Source: JBCCTX01 sp965263105
Lineage (GTDB): Bacteria; Bacteroidota; Bacteroidia; J057
Length of the DNA stretch: 64,000 nucleotides
Direction: 5' to 3'
Assembly (NCBI GenBank): GCA_965263105.1
Contig: CBDHGL010000003.1
Coordinates: 1,674,001 to 1,738,000, forward strand
The notes under the pieces are model-generated. The model did no database searches. It was given only the letters and a program-made list of their open reading frames with translations, and was not told the DNA's origin. This document shows positions 44,700 through 54,166 of the stretch, piece by piece. Positions within the stretch are counted from its first letter, which is position 1; the number at the start of each line of letters is the position of its first letter. Made by a program: the position numbers and the translations under genes.

Positions 44700-44734
44700 A
44701 AAAAAAGTACAGGACGCAAAATTGCGTCCTGTAC
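44700..44734 (-). terminator. Intrinsic terminator after the FtsB/DivIC-like gene
   Basis: A perfect 13-bp stem (44722-44734 with 44707-44719 on the minus strand) is followed by a run of seven T. It ends the transcript from 45047 and separates it from asnS. Confidence 0.85.
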
Positions 44735-44762
44735 CTTGTATTGTCAAGTAAAATTGAATTAT

Positions 44763-45047
44763 CTATTCGGTAATAATAAAGATTTCTTCTCCTCGCTTTT
44801 TCATGAAATAGGTCTCACGGGCAAAGCGCTCTAATTCTTCAGGGTTAGTAAAGAGCTGTTCTCGTTCGAAGTCCAGTTCTTCAATTTTTTGCTGATAATG
44901 TTGGCGATCGCTCTCCAACTGCTCGATCCGTTGGGCCATCTTATGTTGAGCCCTTAGGTTGTAATTATCGAAGAATACGATCCATATACCTGCTATGGCA
45001 AGTATAATGAAGTATTTACTTTTGAGGATGTTTTGTAAGCGTGACAT
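44763..45047 (-). CDS. Septum formation initiator family protein (FtsB/DivIC-like)
   Basis: A 94-residue bitopic inner-membrane protein: a short cytoplasmic start, one membrane helix at about 12-27, then a coiled coil (about 33-66) and the conserved end EELERFARETYFMKKRGEEIFII. This is the layout of FtsB/DivIC, which joins FtsL and FtsQ in the divisome to activate septal peptidoglycan synthesis. It has its own strong terminator. Confidence 0.88.
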   Translation of the reverse strand: MSRLQNILKSKYFIILAIAGIWIVFFDNYNLRAQHKMAQRIEQLESDRQHYQQKIEELDFEREQLFTNPEELERFARETYFMKKRGEEIFIITE

Positions 45048-45178
45048 AAAAACAAATTTAGGACTTTTCCCTCAAAAGCTAAAATATTTCGCCTAAATTT
45101 TTTATTTAAGTGGGTGGATATAAGTACTTGAATATTAGAAACTTGTGAAAAATTTGAAAATTTTTTTATTCACAAAAG

Positions 45179-47443
45179 TTATTCCACCCGAATTTTGTGG
45201 TGCTCAATCCAATCTTTTCCAGATACCTCCACCCAATAAATTCCCTGGCTCAATGAAGTCAAAAGTAAGGTTACTTCTTGCGACGGAGCCAGCCTTGTAT
45301 GATCTTCCTGATGGATGAGTTTACCTTGTATGTTGAACATTTTGATTCCCATATTCTGAGGGTTTGTGGAGTTATGCTTCACGATAAGAGCGTCCTGCTC
45401 AGACAAGGGATTGGGAAAAACCTGGGTATGTATAGGGTAGGGGATGTCTTTGCTTTGGGAAACCAAGTTGGCTTCAAATAATTCTTTCCCTTTTTCAAAT
45501 GCTTCGATTCCAATTTTTTCTCCTATTAGGCGACCAGGGATATCATCTGCTGGAGGATGAATTCCTCCCCATATTCTGGAGAGGCTACACTGGTCAGAGG
45601 CATCTCTATAGGTAGCCCATTGGAGAATAATATCCTGAGAAGGGCCTTCCTCAAAAACGAGAAAGGTGTCTTTTTTAGCGGGAAACTCTCCGATGCCTCC
45701 GGGGAAAAAGGGATCTCCTGTTAACATGGTTAATACCTCTGCGGCAGCTCTGGAATAGGTAGAATGACCAGAAACATACCCTGCGAAGGGAGGGGTGACA
45801 AAGGAAGGACGCTGATAGGGCCACCAGTTTTCGGCTAGTATCCATCCTACTCCCGCTTGATCTACATGTGGATCTTCTATAAAATCGGGGCCTTTCCAGG
45901 CATATAACTTAATTTTCCCAATGTGCTGGGCCGAGTCTACCGCCAAAGGATCATCTGCAGAGACTAATTCTATAAAGCCCTCGATGAGGGGTATACCATC
46001 CGGATGATAATTGGGCAAGCTGCTATCTGAACTTTGTCCCATATCTGCCATGTACCGAATGGCGGAAACTGGACGGATATAGTCGTAATAGCCTTTAACA
46101 CCCCAAGCAGAAATAGCAGCATCGTGCATAGCTCCTCCCAAGGTCAGATAGGCTTTGACATCCCATTCCAAATCACTCAGGATTTCTCCTTTGCCCTCAA
46201 AGCGCTTTTCTAGCAGAGGATGGTCATTCACATAATTCAATAGGGTAAACCAATGACCTGGAGGGGTTTCGGAATCTGGGCCATCCGCCCAGAACTCAGC
46301 TAGAATCCTTGCATAGTCTCCTCTGGGGACCATTTGGGGTTCGTATGCCTCTCCTGTTACTGGGTTCATTTCATGCCCTACACTGGTATCTCCCCCCTCT
46401 GCCAGATGGTAAAAATTGAGCATTTCCTCAAAAGTTTGGGGGAGGGCGGGGAGGTTTCCTATTGAGGCTGGGGAAATATCCCACATGACACTATCTTGGG
46501 GATCTAAATGTGATGACCAAACCGATACGAGGGAAAAGCCCCATTTGTATAGTTCAGAAGCCTGAGGATCACCCGGAACTAATTGAGGAGGAAGCCCTGG
46601 ATCATGGTAAACCCACCATTCTTCTTCGTCTCGTTCAAAAATATCGAGGTTTTGTTCAGAAAGGGCAAAAGGGGTGACCTTGCCCCATTCGGGACTCAAG
46701 AACTGAGGGGTATTTCCCGGAACTAGGTTTCCTGCTTGATCAATGAATAGCTCTAGGGTAAGGGGCTGCCACCTATTGGGAAAGCGCATACGCGGATTTC
46801 CAGGGTTAAAGATTACCATGGGGGGATTTACTGGCCGGTAGTACTCATTGGTATATCCAAATTGCTCCCTAGATCCATCAACTAAGCCGAAATTTAGTAT
46901 ACTCCTAGCGATATGATTGCCCAGCATGGCCGGGGATCCTGTCGTATAGTCGGTAGATATTTCATTGACATCGTAGCCTTTGGATTGAAATAGGTTGAGT
47001 GCCAGCAAAAAGGTTTCCTGAAAACCAGGAGAAAAGCGAAAGCGCTCAGTGATAATTCTAAAAGCCGCATAGGTGATGGCTTCTTCCCTAGCCTCCAAAA
47101 GGGAGTTAGAATCAGATGGGATGGCAATTTTGCTCAAATCTGTACTATCGCGGTAAGTACCATGGGTTTTTCCTAGGAAATAGGTATCAGCCAAGCTATC
47201 ATACACCGCCCAGACATCGTACATAGCTACAGAGAGATGAAAAAGATTCCTTGCATGGACTGTGGGGCGAGCGAAGTCATTTCGGATTCCTTGTAGCAGA
47301 ACTTCATTCCATTCTCGAGCGATAGAATGAGTAGATTGGGCTGAGGAATTAAAATGAGAAAAGAAAAAAAGTAATCCGATAAAAATTCTTAGAATTTGTG
47401 CTTGCAAAGTAGAGGTGTAACGGGTTGAATCGTTCATATACAA
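45179..47443 (-). CDS. Vanadium-dependent haloperoxidase-like PAP2 protein with T9SS sorting domain
   Basis: A 754-residue secreted protein: signal peptide to about residue 36 (FNSSAQ), a PAP2/vanadium-haloperoxidase helical bundle, and a T9SS type A sorting domain at about 672-754 (VFPNPLSEQDAL to the end). All vanadate-binding positions of the family are seen: Lys450 and Arg457 (spacing 7), Ser558-Gly-His560, Arg623 and His629 (spacing 6). Such enzymes oxidise halides with hydrogen peroxide, or are acid phosphatases of the same fold; the choice cannot be made from motifs. Cell-surface placement is expected. A second, lipoprotein member lies at 49588. Confidence 0.87.
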   Translation of the reverse strand: MYMNDSTRYTSTLQAQILRIFIGLLFFFSHFNSSAQSTHSIAREWNEVLLQGIRNDFARPTVHARNLFHLSVAMYDVWAVYDSLADTYFLGKTHGTYRDSTDLSKIAIPSDSNSLLEAREEAITYAAFRIITERFRFSPGFQETFLLALNLFQSKGYDVNEISTDYTTGSPAMLGNHIARSILNFGLVDGSREQFGYTNEYYRPVNPPMVIFNPGNPRMRFPNRWQPLTLELFIDQAGNLVPGNTPQFLSPEWGKVTPFALSEQNLDIFERDEEEWWVYHDPGLPPQLVPGDPQASELYKWGFSLVSVWSSHLDPQDSVMWDISPASIGNLPALPQTFEEMLNFYHLAEGGDTSVGHEMNPVTGEAYEPQMVPRGDYARILAEFWADGPDSETPPGHWFTLLNYVNDHPLLEKRFEGKGEILSDLEWDVKAYLTLGGAMHDAAISAWGVKGYYDYIRPVSAIRYMADMGQSSDSSLPNYHPDGIPLIEGFIELVSADDPLAVDSAQHIGKIKLYAWKGPDFIEDPHVDQAGVGWILAENWWPYQRPSFVTPPFAGYVSGHSTYSRAAAEVLTMLTGDPFFPGGIGEFPAKKDTFLVFEEGPSQDIILQWATYRDASDQCSLSRIWGGIHPPADDIPGRLIGEKIGIEAFEKGKELFEANLVSQSKDIPYPIHTQVFPNPLSEQDALIVKHNSTNPQNMGIKMFNIQGKLIHQEDHTRLAPSQEVTLLLTSLSQGIYWVEVSGKDWIEHHKIRVE

Positions 47444-47563
47444 TATCTTCGAATCTAATTGATTGAGAGGTATCCTGATTTTGGGTCAGGGTGTGCGAAT
47501 ATGCTAAAAACCGGTAAAAAACAGTTTTTAAAGATAGGTAATTCTGAAAAAATACCCTATACC

Positions 47564-48478
47564 TTATTTCTGAACCCTAAAGATAAGTTGGATTTCAGCA
47601 ATCCACCCGTCCCCAACCTCGGGATTGAGTTGTTGGCGATCGTCCCTTAGGCGGAGGGCACTAAGCATGAGGCCGATTTTATCGTTATCATCGTACTCAC
47701 GGAAGAATCTGCCCATACTTCTTCCCCATTTTCCTCGTAAAACCAAATTGTTGCTAAGGTACAGATCCCCATATAAAGTGAGATCAGTAGAAGAATTATG
47801 AATATAAGTTCCTTCGTTCCCACCGGGTAATTTAAAAGAGCTAACTAAGCCTATATAGGTAAATCCTGCATGAAATTTCTCTGATACTTGGTAGTCTAAG
47901 GTTCCCGTAATGGGTAAATTGGCATAAGCATACCATTTATCTGAAATCCTCCAATCAAAGCCAATAATTGGGACCAACAATGGCCCAAAAAATTCCTGGC
48001 TATAATAGGCCCCATATCGGAGGGAGTGTTTCTCTGATTTTTGGGTTTCTAACAAAAGGACTCCTCCAGCCTGACTAGCCTTTGACGCTCCCTTTCTCAA
48101 ACTCCCACTTCGCCGATATTGAAATAGAACAGTGGCATTTAGCCCTTCCTTTAATTTTTTTCGGTATCCTATTCTGCCCGTAAAGGTCTGATAGGGATCG
48201 GAAGGGAATACCTGGGAAGAGGAAAAATTAGGATTTTCGGTACCCGCTATATCCACCTGTCTTCCAGCTACATTAAAGAGAAGAACATCCTGGTTTTCTA
48301 AGACCAGAGGGAAATTAATTTCCGCGTTCCATTCAGTAAAATTGAATTCATCTGAGTGATCTACCAGAGAATATTCTGGCTGGAAGCTATATCCCAAGGT
48401 GACTACATTGACAAAGGGTTGGCTGTAAGTGCTAAATAAGCATAGACCAAAAAGCAAAGATAGGATGGTCGGTTTCAT
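47564..48478 (-). CDS. Outer-membrane beta-barrel protein (DUF6268-like)
   Basis: A 304-residue exported protein: signal peptide MKPTILSLLFGLCLFSTYSQ, then alternating strands typical of an outer-membrane barrel, ending in the strand IAEIQLIFRVQ. It resembles the DUF6268 barrel family of Bacteroidota. I chose the ATG at 48478 because the 21 codons upstream, from an ATG at 48541, would bury the signal peptide. It lies between the haloperoxidase and GH16 genes on the same strand. Function unknown. Confidence 0.7.
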   Translation of the reverse strand: MKPTILSLLFGLCLFSTYSQPFVNVVTLGYSFQPEYSLVDHSDEFNFTEWNAEINFPLVLENQDVLLFNVAGRQVDIAGTENPNFSSSQVFPSDPYQTFTGRIGYRKKLKEGLNATVLFQYRRSGSLRKGASKASQAGGVLLLETQKSEKHSLRYGAYYSQEFFGPLLVPIIGFDWRISDKWYAYANLPITGTLDYQVSEKFHAGFTYIGLVSSFKLPGGNEGTYIHNSSTDLTLYGDLYLSNNLVLRGKWGRSMGRFFREYDDNDKIGLMLSALRLRDDRQQLNPEVGDGWIAEIQLIFRVQK

Positions 48479-48718
48479 GGTGAAATGGGTATTAGAAGTA
48501 AGAGAAAAAGTATGGGAAGTAATTCTAGAAAACTTCCTCATTTCCTCTCTAATTTAGGACTTTTCAAGGCGAGGGGCTAGCATAAAAGGGACATCTTTCT
48601 AGACATTTTTAAATAATTGGGATGAGTAACTAATTATTTGAACTTAATTGGAAATGGGTCCGATGAATGCGGAATAGTTCCACATTTATGGACCAAGGCG
48701 GATATGGAAAAGAAGAAA

Positions 48719-49591
48719 CTATTGAAGTTGATAAACCCTCACATAGTCTACTTCCATTCTCTGCGGAAACTCTGTTTCGGAATTGGGATTTCCAGGCCAA
48801 TTACCGCCAACTGCTACGTTCAAAATCAAATGAAAAATCTGATTGAAAGGGTAGGGGTGAGGTGAAGTAGTTGAGGGAGCCACCCGGAAGTAGTTATTTC
48901 CATCTACAAAGAAGTCAATTTTATTCGTCTCCCACTCGATGGAAAACACGTGGAAATCTTCAGAGAAATCTCCAGAGGATAACTCATAAGGTCGCCCACT
49001 AAATTGGTTATTGGGCCAATCGGGGCCATAGTGTACGGTTCCATGAACTTTTTCGGGCTCATGGCCTACTAATTCCATGATATCTATCTCTCCACTTTTG
49101 GGCCAGCCTCCGAAGACTTCTAGGGTAGGCAACATCCATATGGCGGGCCACATCCCTTGACCTATGGGCATCCGAGCTCTAATCTCAAATTTACCAAAGG
49201 TCCAATCTGCCAGACCCTTAGTTCGCAAGCGTGCAGATGTATAGGCAGCCCCCTCGTAGTTTTCTTTAAGGGCCTGGATGACTAAATTGCCTTCTTCAAG
49301 AAAGGCATTTTCTGTTCGATCGGTGTAGTACTCCAACTCATTATTTCCCCACCCGGGTATACCTTCGGCTGTACCGTCCCCAATTTGAAAAGACCATTTG
49401 CTCGTATCAATCTCACTTCCATCAAACTCATCCGACCAAACTAGTTGATAGGTTTTGGACTCTTCAGGTTCTTCGACAACTGGGATGGGATCAGGTTGGG
49501 GAACAGATTCCTCATCTCCCTGACAAGCACAAACGAACCCAGCAAAGACCCATAGACAAAGAACAAGTGGAAGGTGATTCGATATTTTCAT
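48719..49591 (-). CDS. Glycoside hydrolase family 16 (laminarinase-type endo-beta-glucanase) lipoprotein
   Basis: A 290-residue lipoprotein (Cys23 after a hydrophobic signal). The GH16 jelly roll starts with YQLVWSDEFDG and carries the catalytic motif EIDIME at 168-173 (nucleophile Glu168, acid/base Glu173) in the longer laminarinase form with Met inserted. Members cut beta-1,3 or mixed beta-1,3-1,4 glucans such as algal laminarin. It would act on the cell surface. Its start overlaps the stop of the haloperoxidase gene by four bases (49588-49591), so they are co-translated. Confidence 0.93.
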   Translation of the reverse strand: MKISNHLPLVLCLWVFAGFVCACQGDEESVPQPDPIPVVEEPEESKTYQLVWSDEFDGSEIDTSKWSFQIGDGTAEGIPGWGNNELEYYTDRTENAFLEEGNLVIQALKENYEGAAYTSARLRTKGLADWTFGKFEIRARMPIGQGMWPAIWMLPTLEVFGGWPKSGEIDIMELVGHEPEKVHGTVHYGPDWPNNQFSGRPYELSSGDFSEDFHVFSIEWETNKIDFFVDGNNYFRVAPSTTSPHPYPFNQIFHLILNVAVGGNWPGNPNSETEFPQRMEVDYVRVYQLQ

Positions 49592-50931
49592 TGAATTCTG
49601 GTTTCTACATGTTTAAGTACCCAATTTCCAATTTTTTTTCCTTGATTCACACCATTTTCGATGGCTGGTCGGTAATGTATGCCTCCATACAGTCTACTAA
49701 TGGCTGCTTCTTCAGCAGCTTCCTGGAATGAGTTAAAGGATCTGGCTGGAAGGCCAAATTGTAACTCAGTAGAGTCTAAAAATGTTACCTGATCTCCCAA
49801 AAGCTGGGTGAGGGTGGTGGCTGCAGCTGTAGAAATCACACTATGTCCACTGGTATACTCTGGAAAAGCAGGGGTCTCCAGCAAGGGAAACCAAGTGGAG
49901 TCAATATAGCGTTCTATGTACGTTTCTGGTCGTACGAGATTGCTTCTGTATTTTTCATCCCAACAGGAAATGAAAGCATCGGCAAGGGCAATGCTGGTAA
50001 GGACATAGGCTTCAGCCTCTTCCATCAGGGAAAGGGATTTTACCCTACTGGCAATATCTGTAATAGAAATCCAATGCCCACCAGGGGAAATTTTCTGGTG
50101 AAACATCATGACATGCCCTTTGAAGTAGGCAATATTGGGGTTGCAGTCCCAGAATTTGGCAATTTCTTTTTCCTCTTCTCCGGCCTGTAGTACCGTCTCA
50201 TAGACTTCATATGCCTCTTTATAAAAGAGTGATTGGGGGTCTGAATCGAAGGAGGTAGGGGGGGCTGGCTTAAATTGGGTAGCGGAGTCAATTATGAAGG
50301 GCCTAAGCGTATTCCAATGAGGTTCAATTCCTTGCATGTAGGTAGGAGGGGTGGGAGTCCAGGCATTAGGATCTTCACTAAAGTCGTGGGCTGGGAGGGC
50401 TTGCCGCTGGTGATATCCATCCTCGCTAGCCCAGGTATTGATCGCCTTCCCTATTGTTTGTCCCCATTGGACAGATTCTCGGTAAACACTTCCTGAAATT
50501 CCCATTTTTTGGGCTTCCTCCAAAAACTGTGATTCTATCTCTGTTATGCTTTGAGGGGAAAAAACAAGCTCTTTGGCACTTGTCATAAAAGCAACCATAG
50601 CAGCGAGAGGAGTATATATTTTCCCCCGATTTTTTGGCGTGGGTAATTCCGTCAACCCGTTCAATTGGCCCTCAAGGCTTTGAAACTCAGGATAAGCTAT
50701 CTGCATGGCCTCGTAGGCTGCTATATTGGCATAGGCATATATGCGACTTGCAACAGGTGGAGTGAAGATGTCTTCTATAATAACATCTGTTAAATTTCTG
50801 TTCCAGCTACCTTGTTGATATCGATAAGACTTATCCCAGGATTCGTAATCTGGGGGACTTGAACAACCAAAAAGTAAAAAGAGGGAAATTCCAGTTAGGG
50901 AAATGGAAATATACTTATTCCACATAAGCAA
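49588..50931 (-). CDS. Vanadium-dependent haloperoxidase-like PAP2 lipoprotein
   Basis: A 447-residue lipoprotein (lipobox FGC, Cys23) with the vanadium-haloperoxidase/PAP2 fold. The vanadate-binding set is complete: Lys327 and Arg334, Ser361-Gly-His363 (YTSGHS), Arg413 and His419 (SRLYGGIHYRP). It differs from the larger protein at 45179 in lacking a T9SS domain and in being lipid-anchored. It is translationally coupled to the GH16 gene. Whether it halogenates, or dephosphorylates, is not determined by the motifs. Confidence 0.87.
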   Translation of the reverse strand: MLMWNKYISISLTGISLFLLFGCSSPPDYESWDKSYRYQQGSWNRNLTDVIIEDIFTPPVASRIYAYANIAAYEAMQIAYPEFQSLEGQLNGLTELPTPKNRGKIYTPLAAMVAFMTSAKELVFSPQSITEIESQFLEEAQKMGISGSVYRESVQWGQTIGKAINTWASEDGYHQRQALPAHDFSEDPNAWTPTPPTYMQGIEPHWNTLRPFIIDSATQFKPAPPTSFDSDPQSLFYKEAYEVYETVLQAGEEEKEIAKFWDCNPNIAYFKGHVMMFHQKISPGGHWISITDIASRVKSLSLMEEAEAYVLTSIALADAFISCWDEKYRSNLVRPETYIERYIDSTWFPLLETPAFPEYTSGHSVISTAAATTLTQLLGDQVTFLDSTELQFGLPARSFNSFQEAAEEAAISRLYGGIHYRPAIENGVNQGKKIGNWVLKHVETRIQ

Positions 50932-51014
50932 AAGAGTAACTTAGCCGAATACTTAAAAGTAAAGCTAAGTTACCCAACTCCTAATTAGGAACCAATTGCC
51001 CGATTGGGCTTGGG

Positions 51015-51629
51015 TTATTTTTTCCTTCTTCTGCTTCTGTGAGGGTACTGGTTATTAAACGCACCAATTTTGATAACAAAACTCCCTACGTAGCTATCAA
51101 AAGCATCAGAACTGTAAGGAGCCGTATCAACATCTTCTACCCATCTGTAGCCAAAGGTAGTACCAATCTTCATGAAGCGGTTTACATTGAGCTCTATGCC
51201 TATTTCAGGAGTAAAAGCAAGAATTTCGTCCTCCGAGTCATAGTAGGAAAAGTCATCTTCCAATCCGAATATAAGGACCCCATAGCCCCCACGGATGCTT
51301 GAGGTAACATGAATGAGTCTATGAGGAGAAAAATCGTATCCTAACCAAAGTCCTCCATGAGCTAGCGTTACTTCATATCTATCGGCGTCAATATCTTCCA
51401 GTATGTTATGTGTACTCCCGAGTCCATAAGCCCCAATAAAGAAGTGGTCGAGCATTATACCTCCTCCGGCTCCGACGGAAACCCCAAAATTGCCATTAAG
51501 GTCACTAAACTCAACAATGGGCGCTCCAAAGCCACCAATTTGGAAGCTACTTCTATTAAATAGCGTCTGTTGAGCAGATAAAGAGACACAAAGGCAGAAT
51601 AGGGAAAAGGATAGATATAGTTGTTTCAT
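51015..51629 (-). CDS. Outer-membrane beta-barrel protein
   Basis: A 204-residue exported protein with signal peptide MKQLYLSFSLFCLCVSLSAQ and an OmpA/Opa-like eight-strand pattern (FGVSVGAGGGIMLDHFFIGAYGLG, LGYDFSPHRLIHVTSSIRGGYG, FMKIGTTFGYRWV). The tail is very basic (HRSRRRKK), unusual for a barrel, which normally ends in an aromatic residue. The start at 51629 is preferred over an in-frame ATG at 51707 because it opens the signal peptide. Function unknown. Confidence 0.72.
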   Translation of the reverse strand: MKQLYLSFSLFCLCVSLSAQQTLFNRSSFQIGGFGAPIVEFSDLNGNFGVSVGAGGGIMLDHFFIGAYGLGSTHNILEDIDADRYEVTLAHGGLWLGYDFSPHRLIHVTSSIRGGYGVLIFGLEDDFSYYDSEDEILAFTPEIGIELNVNRFMKIGTTFGYRWVEDVDTAPYSSDAFDSYVGSFVIKIGAFNNQYPHRSRRRKK

Positions 51630-51752
51630 AGGAAATAGGTTTTTAGGAAATGAGACATAATAAATATACGCCTCAGGGGGGGACCCGTTTCCAGGTTCAC
51701 TCCGCAAAAATTCGGTTTCAGGTCCTCAAATGGATGCTAAGGGATTTTCTAT

Positions 51753-52679
51753 CTAGGTGTCTTGTGTAAATTGGGTGAAGATATCCTCTAAGGATCGGGA
51801 GCTTTGCTTAAGGCCGAATACAACATATTCTTGTTTGATACATTCTTGGAATATGAGTTCTCTGACCCCTTCTAGGTTTTGGAGCTCAATGACCCAGTTT
51901 CGAGGACCTTGGGCATTGGAAGAAATCCAGGCTGGATGAGCATTTATACCCTGGAGGTCAAAACCCTCTTTGTTGAGTTCTAGCTCTAATAGGATATTTT
52001 CGGAATTTCCTGTCCCAGAAGCTATATGTTTGATGGCTCTATCCGCTTGAAGCCTTCCTTTATTGAGAATAAGCACCCGATGTGCTACAGCCTCTACCTC
52101 AGATAGTAAGTGGGAGGAAAATATAACGGTTTTGTTTTTACCCAATTCTTGAATCAGTTGTCGGATTTCAATCAATTGGTTGGGATCCAGGCCAGTTGTG
52201 GGCTCATCGAGTACGAGGATATTCGGATCGTGAACGAGGGCTTGGGCCAGGCCTACTCTTTGACGATACCCTTTGGATAACGCTCGTATTTTTTTGTGTT
52301 GTTCCTTTTCTAAGCCTGTCTTATGAATAATCTGGTTTATGCGCTGGTTTTTTTCCTTACCCTTTATCCCATGAAGTTTGCATACATAACGGAGGAATTC
52401 ATGGACGTACATATCCAGATACAGGGGATTGTGTTCTGGGAGATACCCCAAAATCTTTCGTACTTCTTGTGGGTTTTCACGAACTGAATAGCCATCTAGG
52501 GTGACTTCACCGACTGTGGGGCGTAAATAGCCCGCTAAAATTTTCAAGGTGGTAGACTTTCCCGCCCCATTTGGCCCCAAAAAGCCTAAAATCTCTCCAG
52601 GCTTAACGCTGAAACTCAACTCGTCGACAGCCACCTGACTACCGTATACCTTCCGTAAATTTTCAACAGAAATGGACAT
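51753..52679 (-). CDS. gldA: Gliding motility ABC transporter ATPase GldA
   Basis: A 308-residue ABC ATPase starting MSISVENLRKVYG, with Walker A GPNGAGKST at 35-43, signature LSKGYRQRVGLAQAL, Walker B ILVLDEPTTGLDP, and the GldA-typical GYLPEHNPLYLDMYVHEFL. GldA pairs with the permeases GldF/GldG in Flavobacteriia; it is required for gliding there. gldFG are not in this window. The start at 52679 is chosen by family alignment; an upstream ATG at 52769 adds 30 poorly conserved residues. A -7-like TATATTTG (52707-52700) precedes it, without a well-placed -33. Confidence 0.85.
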   Translation of the reverse strand: MSISVENLRKVYGSQVAVDELSFSVKPGEILGFLGPNGAGKSTTLKILAGYLRPTVGEVTLDGYSVRENPQEVRKILGYLPEHNPLYLDMYVHEFLRYVCKLHGIKGKEKNQRINQIIHKTGLEKEQHKKIRALSKGYRQRVGLAQALVHDPNILVLDEPTTGLDPNQLIEIRQLIQELGKNKTVIFSSHLLSEVEAVAHRVLILNKGRLQADRAIKHIASGTGNSENILLELELNKEGFDLQGINAHPAWISSNAQGPRNWVIELQNLEGVRELIFQECIKQEYVVFGLKQSSRSLEDIFTQFTQDT

Positions 52680-52881
52680 AAGATTACATCGATCTGGAGC
52701 AAATATACACAATGAGATTGTCGATACTTCTAATTTTTTCAGCAAAAATCCCCCCTTTTTTATTGGCATTAAGGGATGGATCTGAAAATCTGCTCAATGG
52801 GACCTGTAAAATTTGACAATTTGCTCTTAGCTATTACAGTTATCGTTAATTGCATTGATTCTAAAAATATAAATTACTTAA

Positions 52882-52911
52882 TTGTACGAACAGGTATATT
52901 ATTTATGTTTG
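52882..52911 (+). promoter_or_regulatory. Perfect Bacteroidota promoter upstream of the 2OG oxygenase gene
   Basis: TTG at 52882-52884, exactly 19 bases, then TATGTTTG at 52904-52911 (TAnnTTTG). The likely transcription start is near 52918, leaving a leader of under 20 bases before the ATG at 52937. Confidence 0.7.
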
Positions 52912-52936
52912 GGAATTAATTAAGTAGAATTTAATC

Positions 52937-53758
52937 ATGGAAACTAAGATGCGATCTCTGGTTGCCCGTAAGGTCAAGCAGATAGACTATTTACAATTTT
53001 CGTCCGTAATGGACTTAATTGATGGAAAGTATCTCGCGATAAGGGTGCCAAACTTTCTTCCCGTTGAGCACTGTGATTCTATATCAGGGCAAATGAGGAG
53101 AAAGTCCTCATTCAAGCGATATAGCATGGCAGAGGATGTTCCAGTTCGGCGAATTGGGATGACATTATTTGAAACGGAGCAAAAGGAAAGGAAACTAGAT
53201 CAATACTTTAAGGAAGCTATTCCAACCTCTAAGTATTTGAGGGAGATGTGTGCTCCATGCATTAATCCCCTTGATCTGCTTCGCCTCCGCCTAGAAGAGA
53301 TATGGCCCGAGGGGGCGCAAATAATGAAAATAATGGGAAAAAAAATGTTGCCTGGGATAGCCCGGATGTTTGAAGCTGACGCCTCCGAAGGTCTGCCCCC
53401 TCATCAGGATATCCTGGAACGGGACCTGCCTAATCTTCCCACTGAGGTTCTTCCTAATGTACAATTGGCAGCAAATATTTATGTAGAAGTGGCTCCGAAG
53501 GGAGGGGAATTGGAACTTTGGGATTTTGCTCCTTCATGGGAAGAGTTTCAAACCTTATTGGATGGACAATATGACTTTTTAGACAGAGAAAAAATACCCC
53601 CATCTGATGCACGTTTAAGGCCCCAAAAGGGAGAACTCATTTTGATGCGGTCCGATAAAGTTCATGCAGTTCACCCTTCTCAAGGAGGTGAGAGAATTGC
53701 GATGTCTTGCTTCTTGGGATATTTTGGCATGCATAAGCCTCTTACCTATTGGGCATAA
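52937..53758 (+). CDS. 2-oxoglutarate/Fe(II)-dependent oxygenase-like protein
   Basis: A 273-residue cytosolic protein with the metal and cosubstrate motifs of the 2OG-Fe(II) superfamily: His156-x-Asp158 (PHQDI), distal His243 and the 2-oxoglutarate-binding Arg253 ten residues later (VHAVHPSQGGERIAM). The beta-barrel core spans about 130-265; the first 120 residues are unassigned. Members hydroxylate or halogenate amino acids, peptides or small molecules; the substrate is unknown. It is monocistronic behind a clear promoter. Confidence 0.75.
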   Translation: METKMRSLVARKVKQIDYLQFSSVMDLIDGKYLAIRVPNFLPVEHCDSISGQMRRKSSFKRYSMAEDVPVRRIGMTLFETEQKERKLDQYFKEAIPTSKYLREMCAPCINPLDLLRLRLEEIWPEGAQIMKIMGKKMLPGIARMFEADASEGLPPHQDILERDLPNLPTEVLPNVQLAANIYVEVAPKGGELELWDFAPSWEEFQTLLDGQYDFLDREKIPPSDARLRPQKGELILMRSDKVHAVHPSQGGERIAMSCFLGYFGMHKPLTYWA

Positions 53759-53793
53759 AAAACTGACGGGACTCTCACCTTGTGAGGTCCCGT
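53757..53793 (-). terminator. Hairpin with T-run on the minus strand
   Basis: ACGGGAC/GTCCCGT and CTCAC/GTGAG form one near-continuous stem at 53766-53793, followed on the minus strand after three bases by six T. It lies against the oxygenase stop, so it may also slow plus-strand transcription although no T-run follows on that side. Confidence 0.6.
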
Positions 53794-54166
53794 ACAGCTA
53801 AGCGCCAACTTGGATTCATACAAAGAACAACTATTGGATTACAGCAAGTAAATCTCGTTGTTACAATACAAAGATGGGTAAATGGCCTATCGGAAACTAC
53901 TCGTTTTCTGTCATAATCTTACTCGAGTGGATATTTATGTCTATAATCAATTTTCCATTGCATTTAATCATTTTAATAGAAATATCATATATCGAAAAAT
54001 GATAAAACAGGCCTATTTGAGCGATTTTCCACTAGGTGTAAAATAAAACTGAACGAATGATGAGTAATCATTCGTTCAGTTTTATTAACTTTTTTGTATT
54101 TCTCTTACGTGCTTAATACCCTTTTTCTATTAATTTCCCTTAATAAAGGTTTCCGGCAAATTGAAA
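53759..54166. other. 408-bp gap between convergent oxygenase and GldN-like genes
   Basis: No gene. Two strong hairpins (53757-53793 and 54042-54086) act as terminators; the AT-rich stretch between them shows nothing recognisable. Confidence 0.65.
54042..54086. terminator. Bidirectional intrinsic terminator
   Basis: A perfect 20-bp inverted repeat (54042-54061 with 54067-54086) with a five-base loop, flanked by A-rich and T-rich ends so that both strands finish in TTTTATT. It lies 80 bases past the GldN-like stop and serves both convergent genes. Confidence 0.9.

Noticed and set aside
44678..44719. Longer asnS start at the upstream ATG
   Set aside because: It would place the start inside the intrinsic terminator of the preceding gene, and the extra 14 residues do not resemble AsnRS N-termini.
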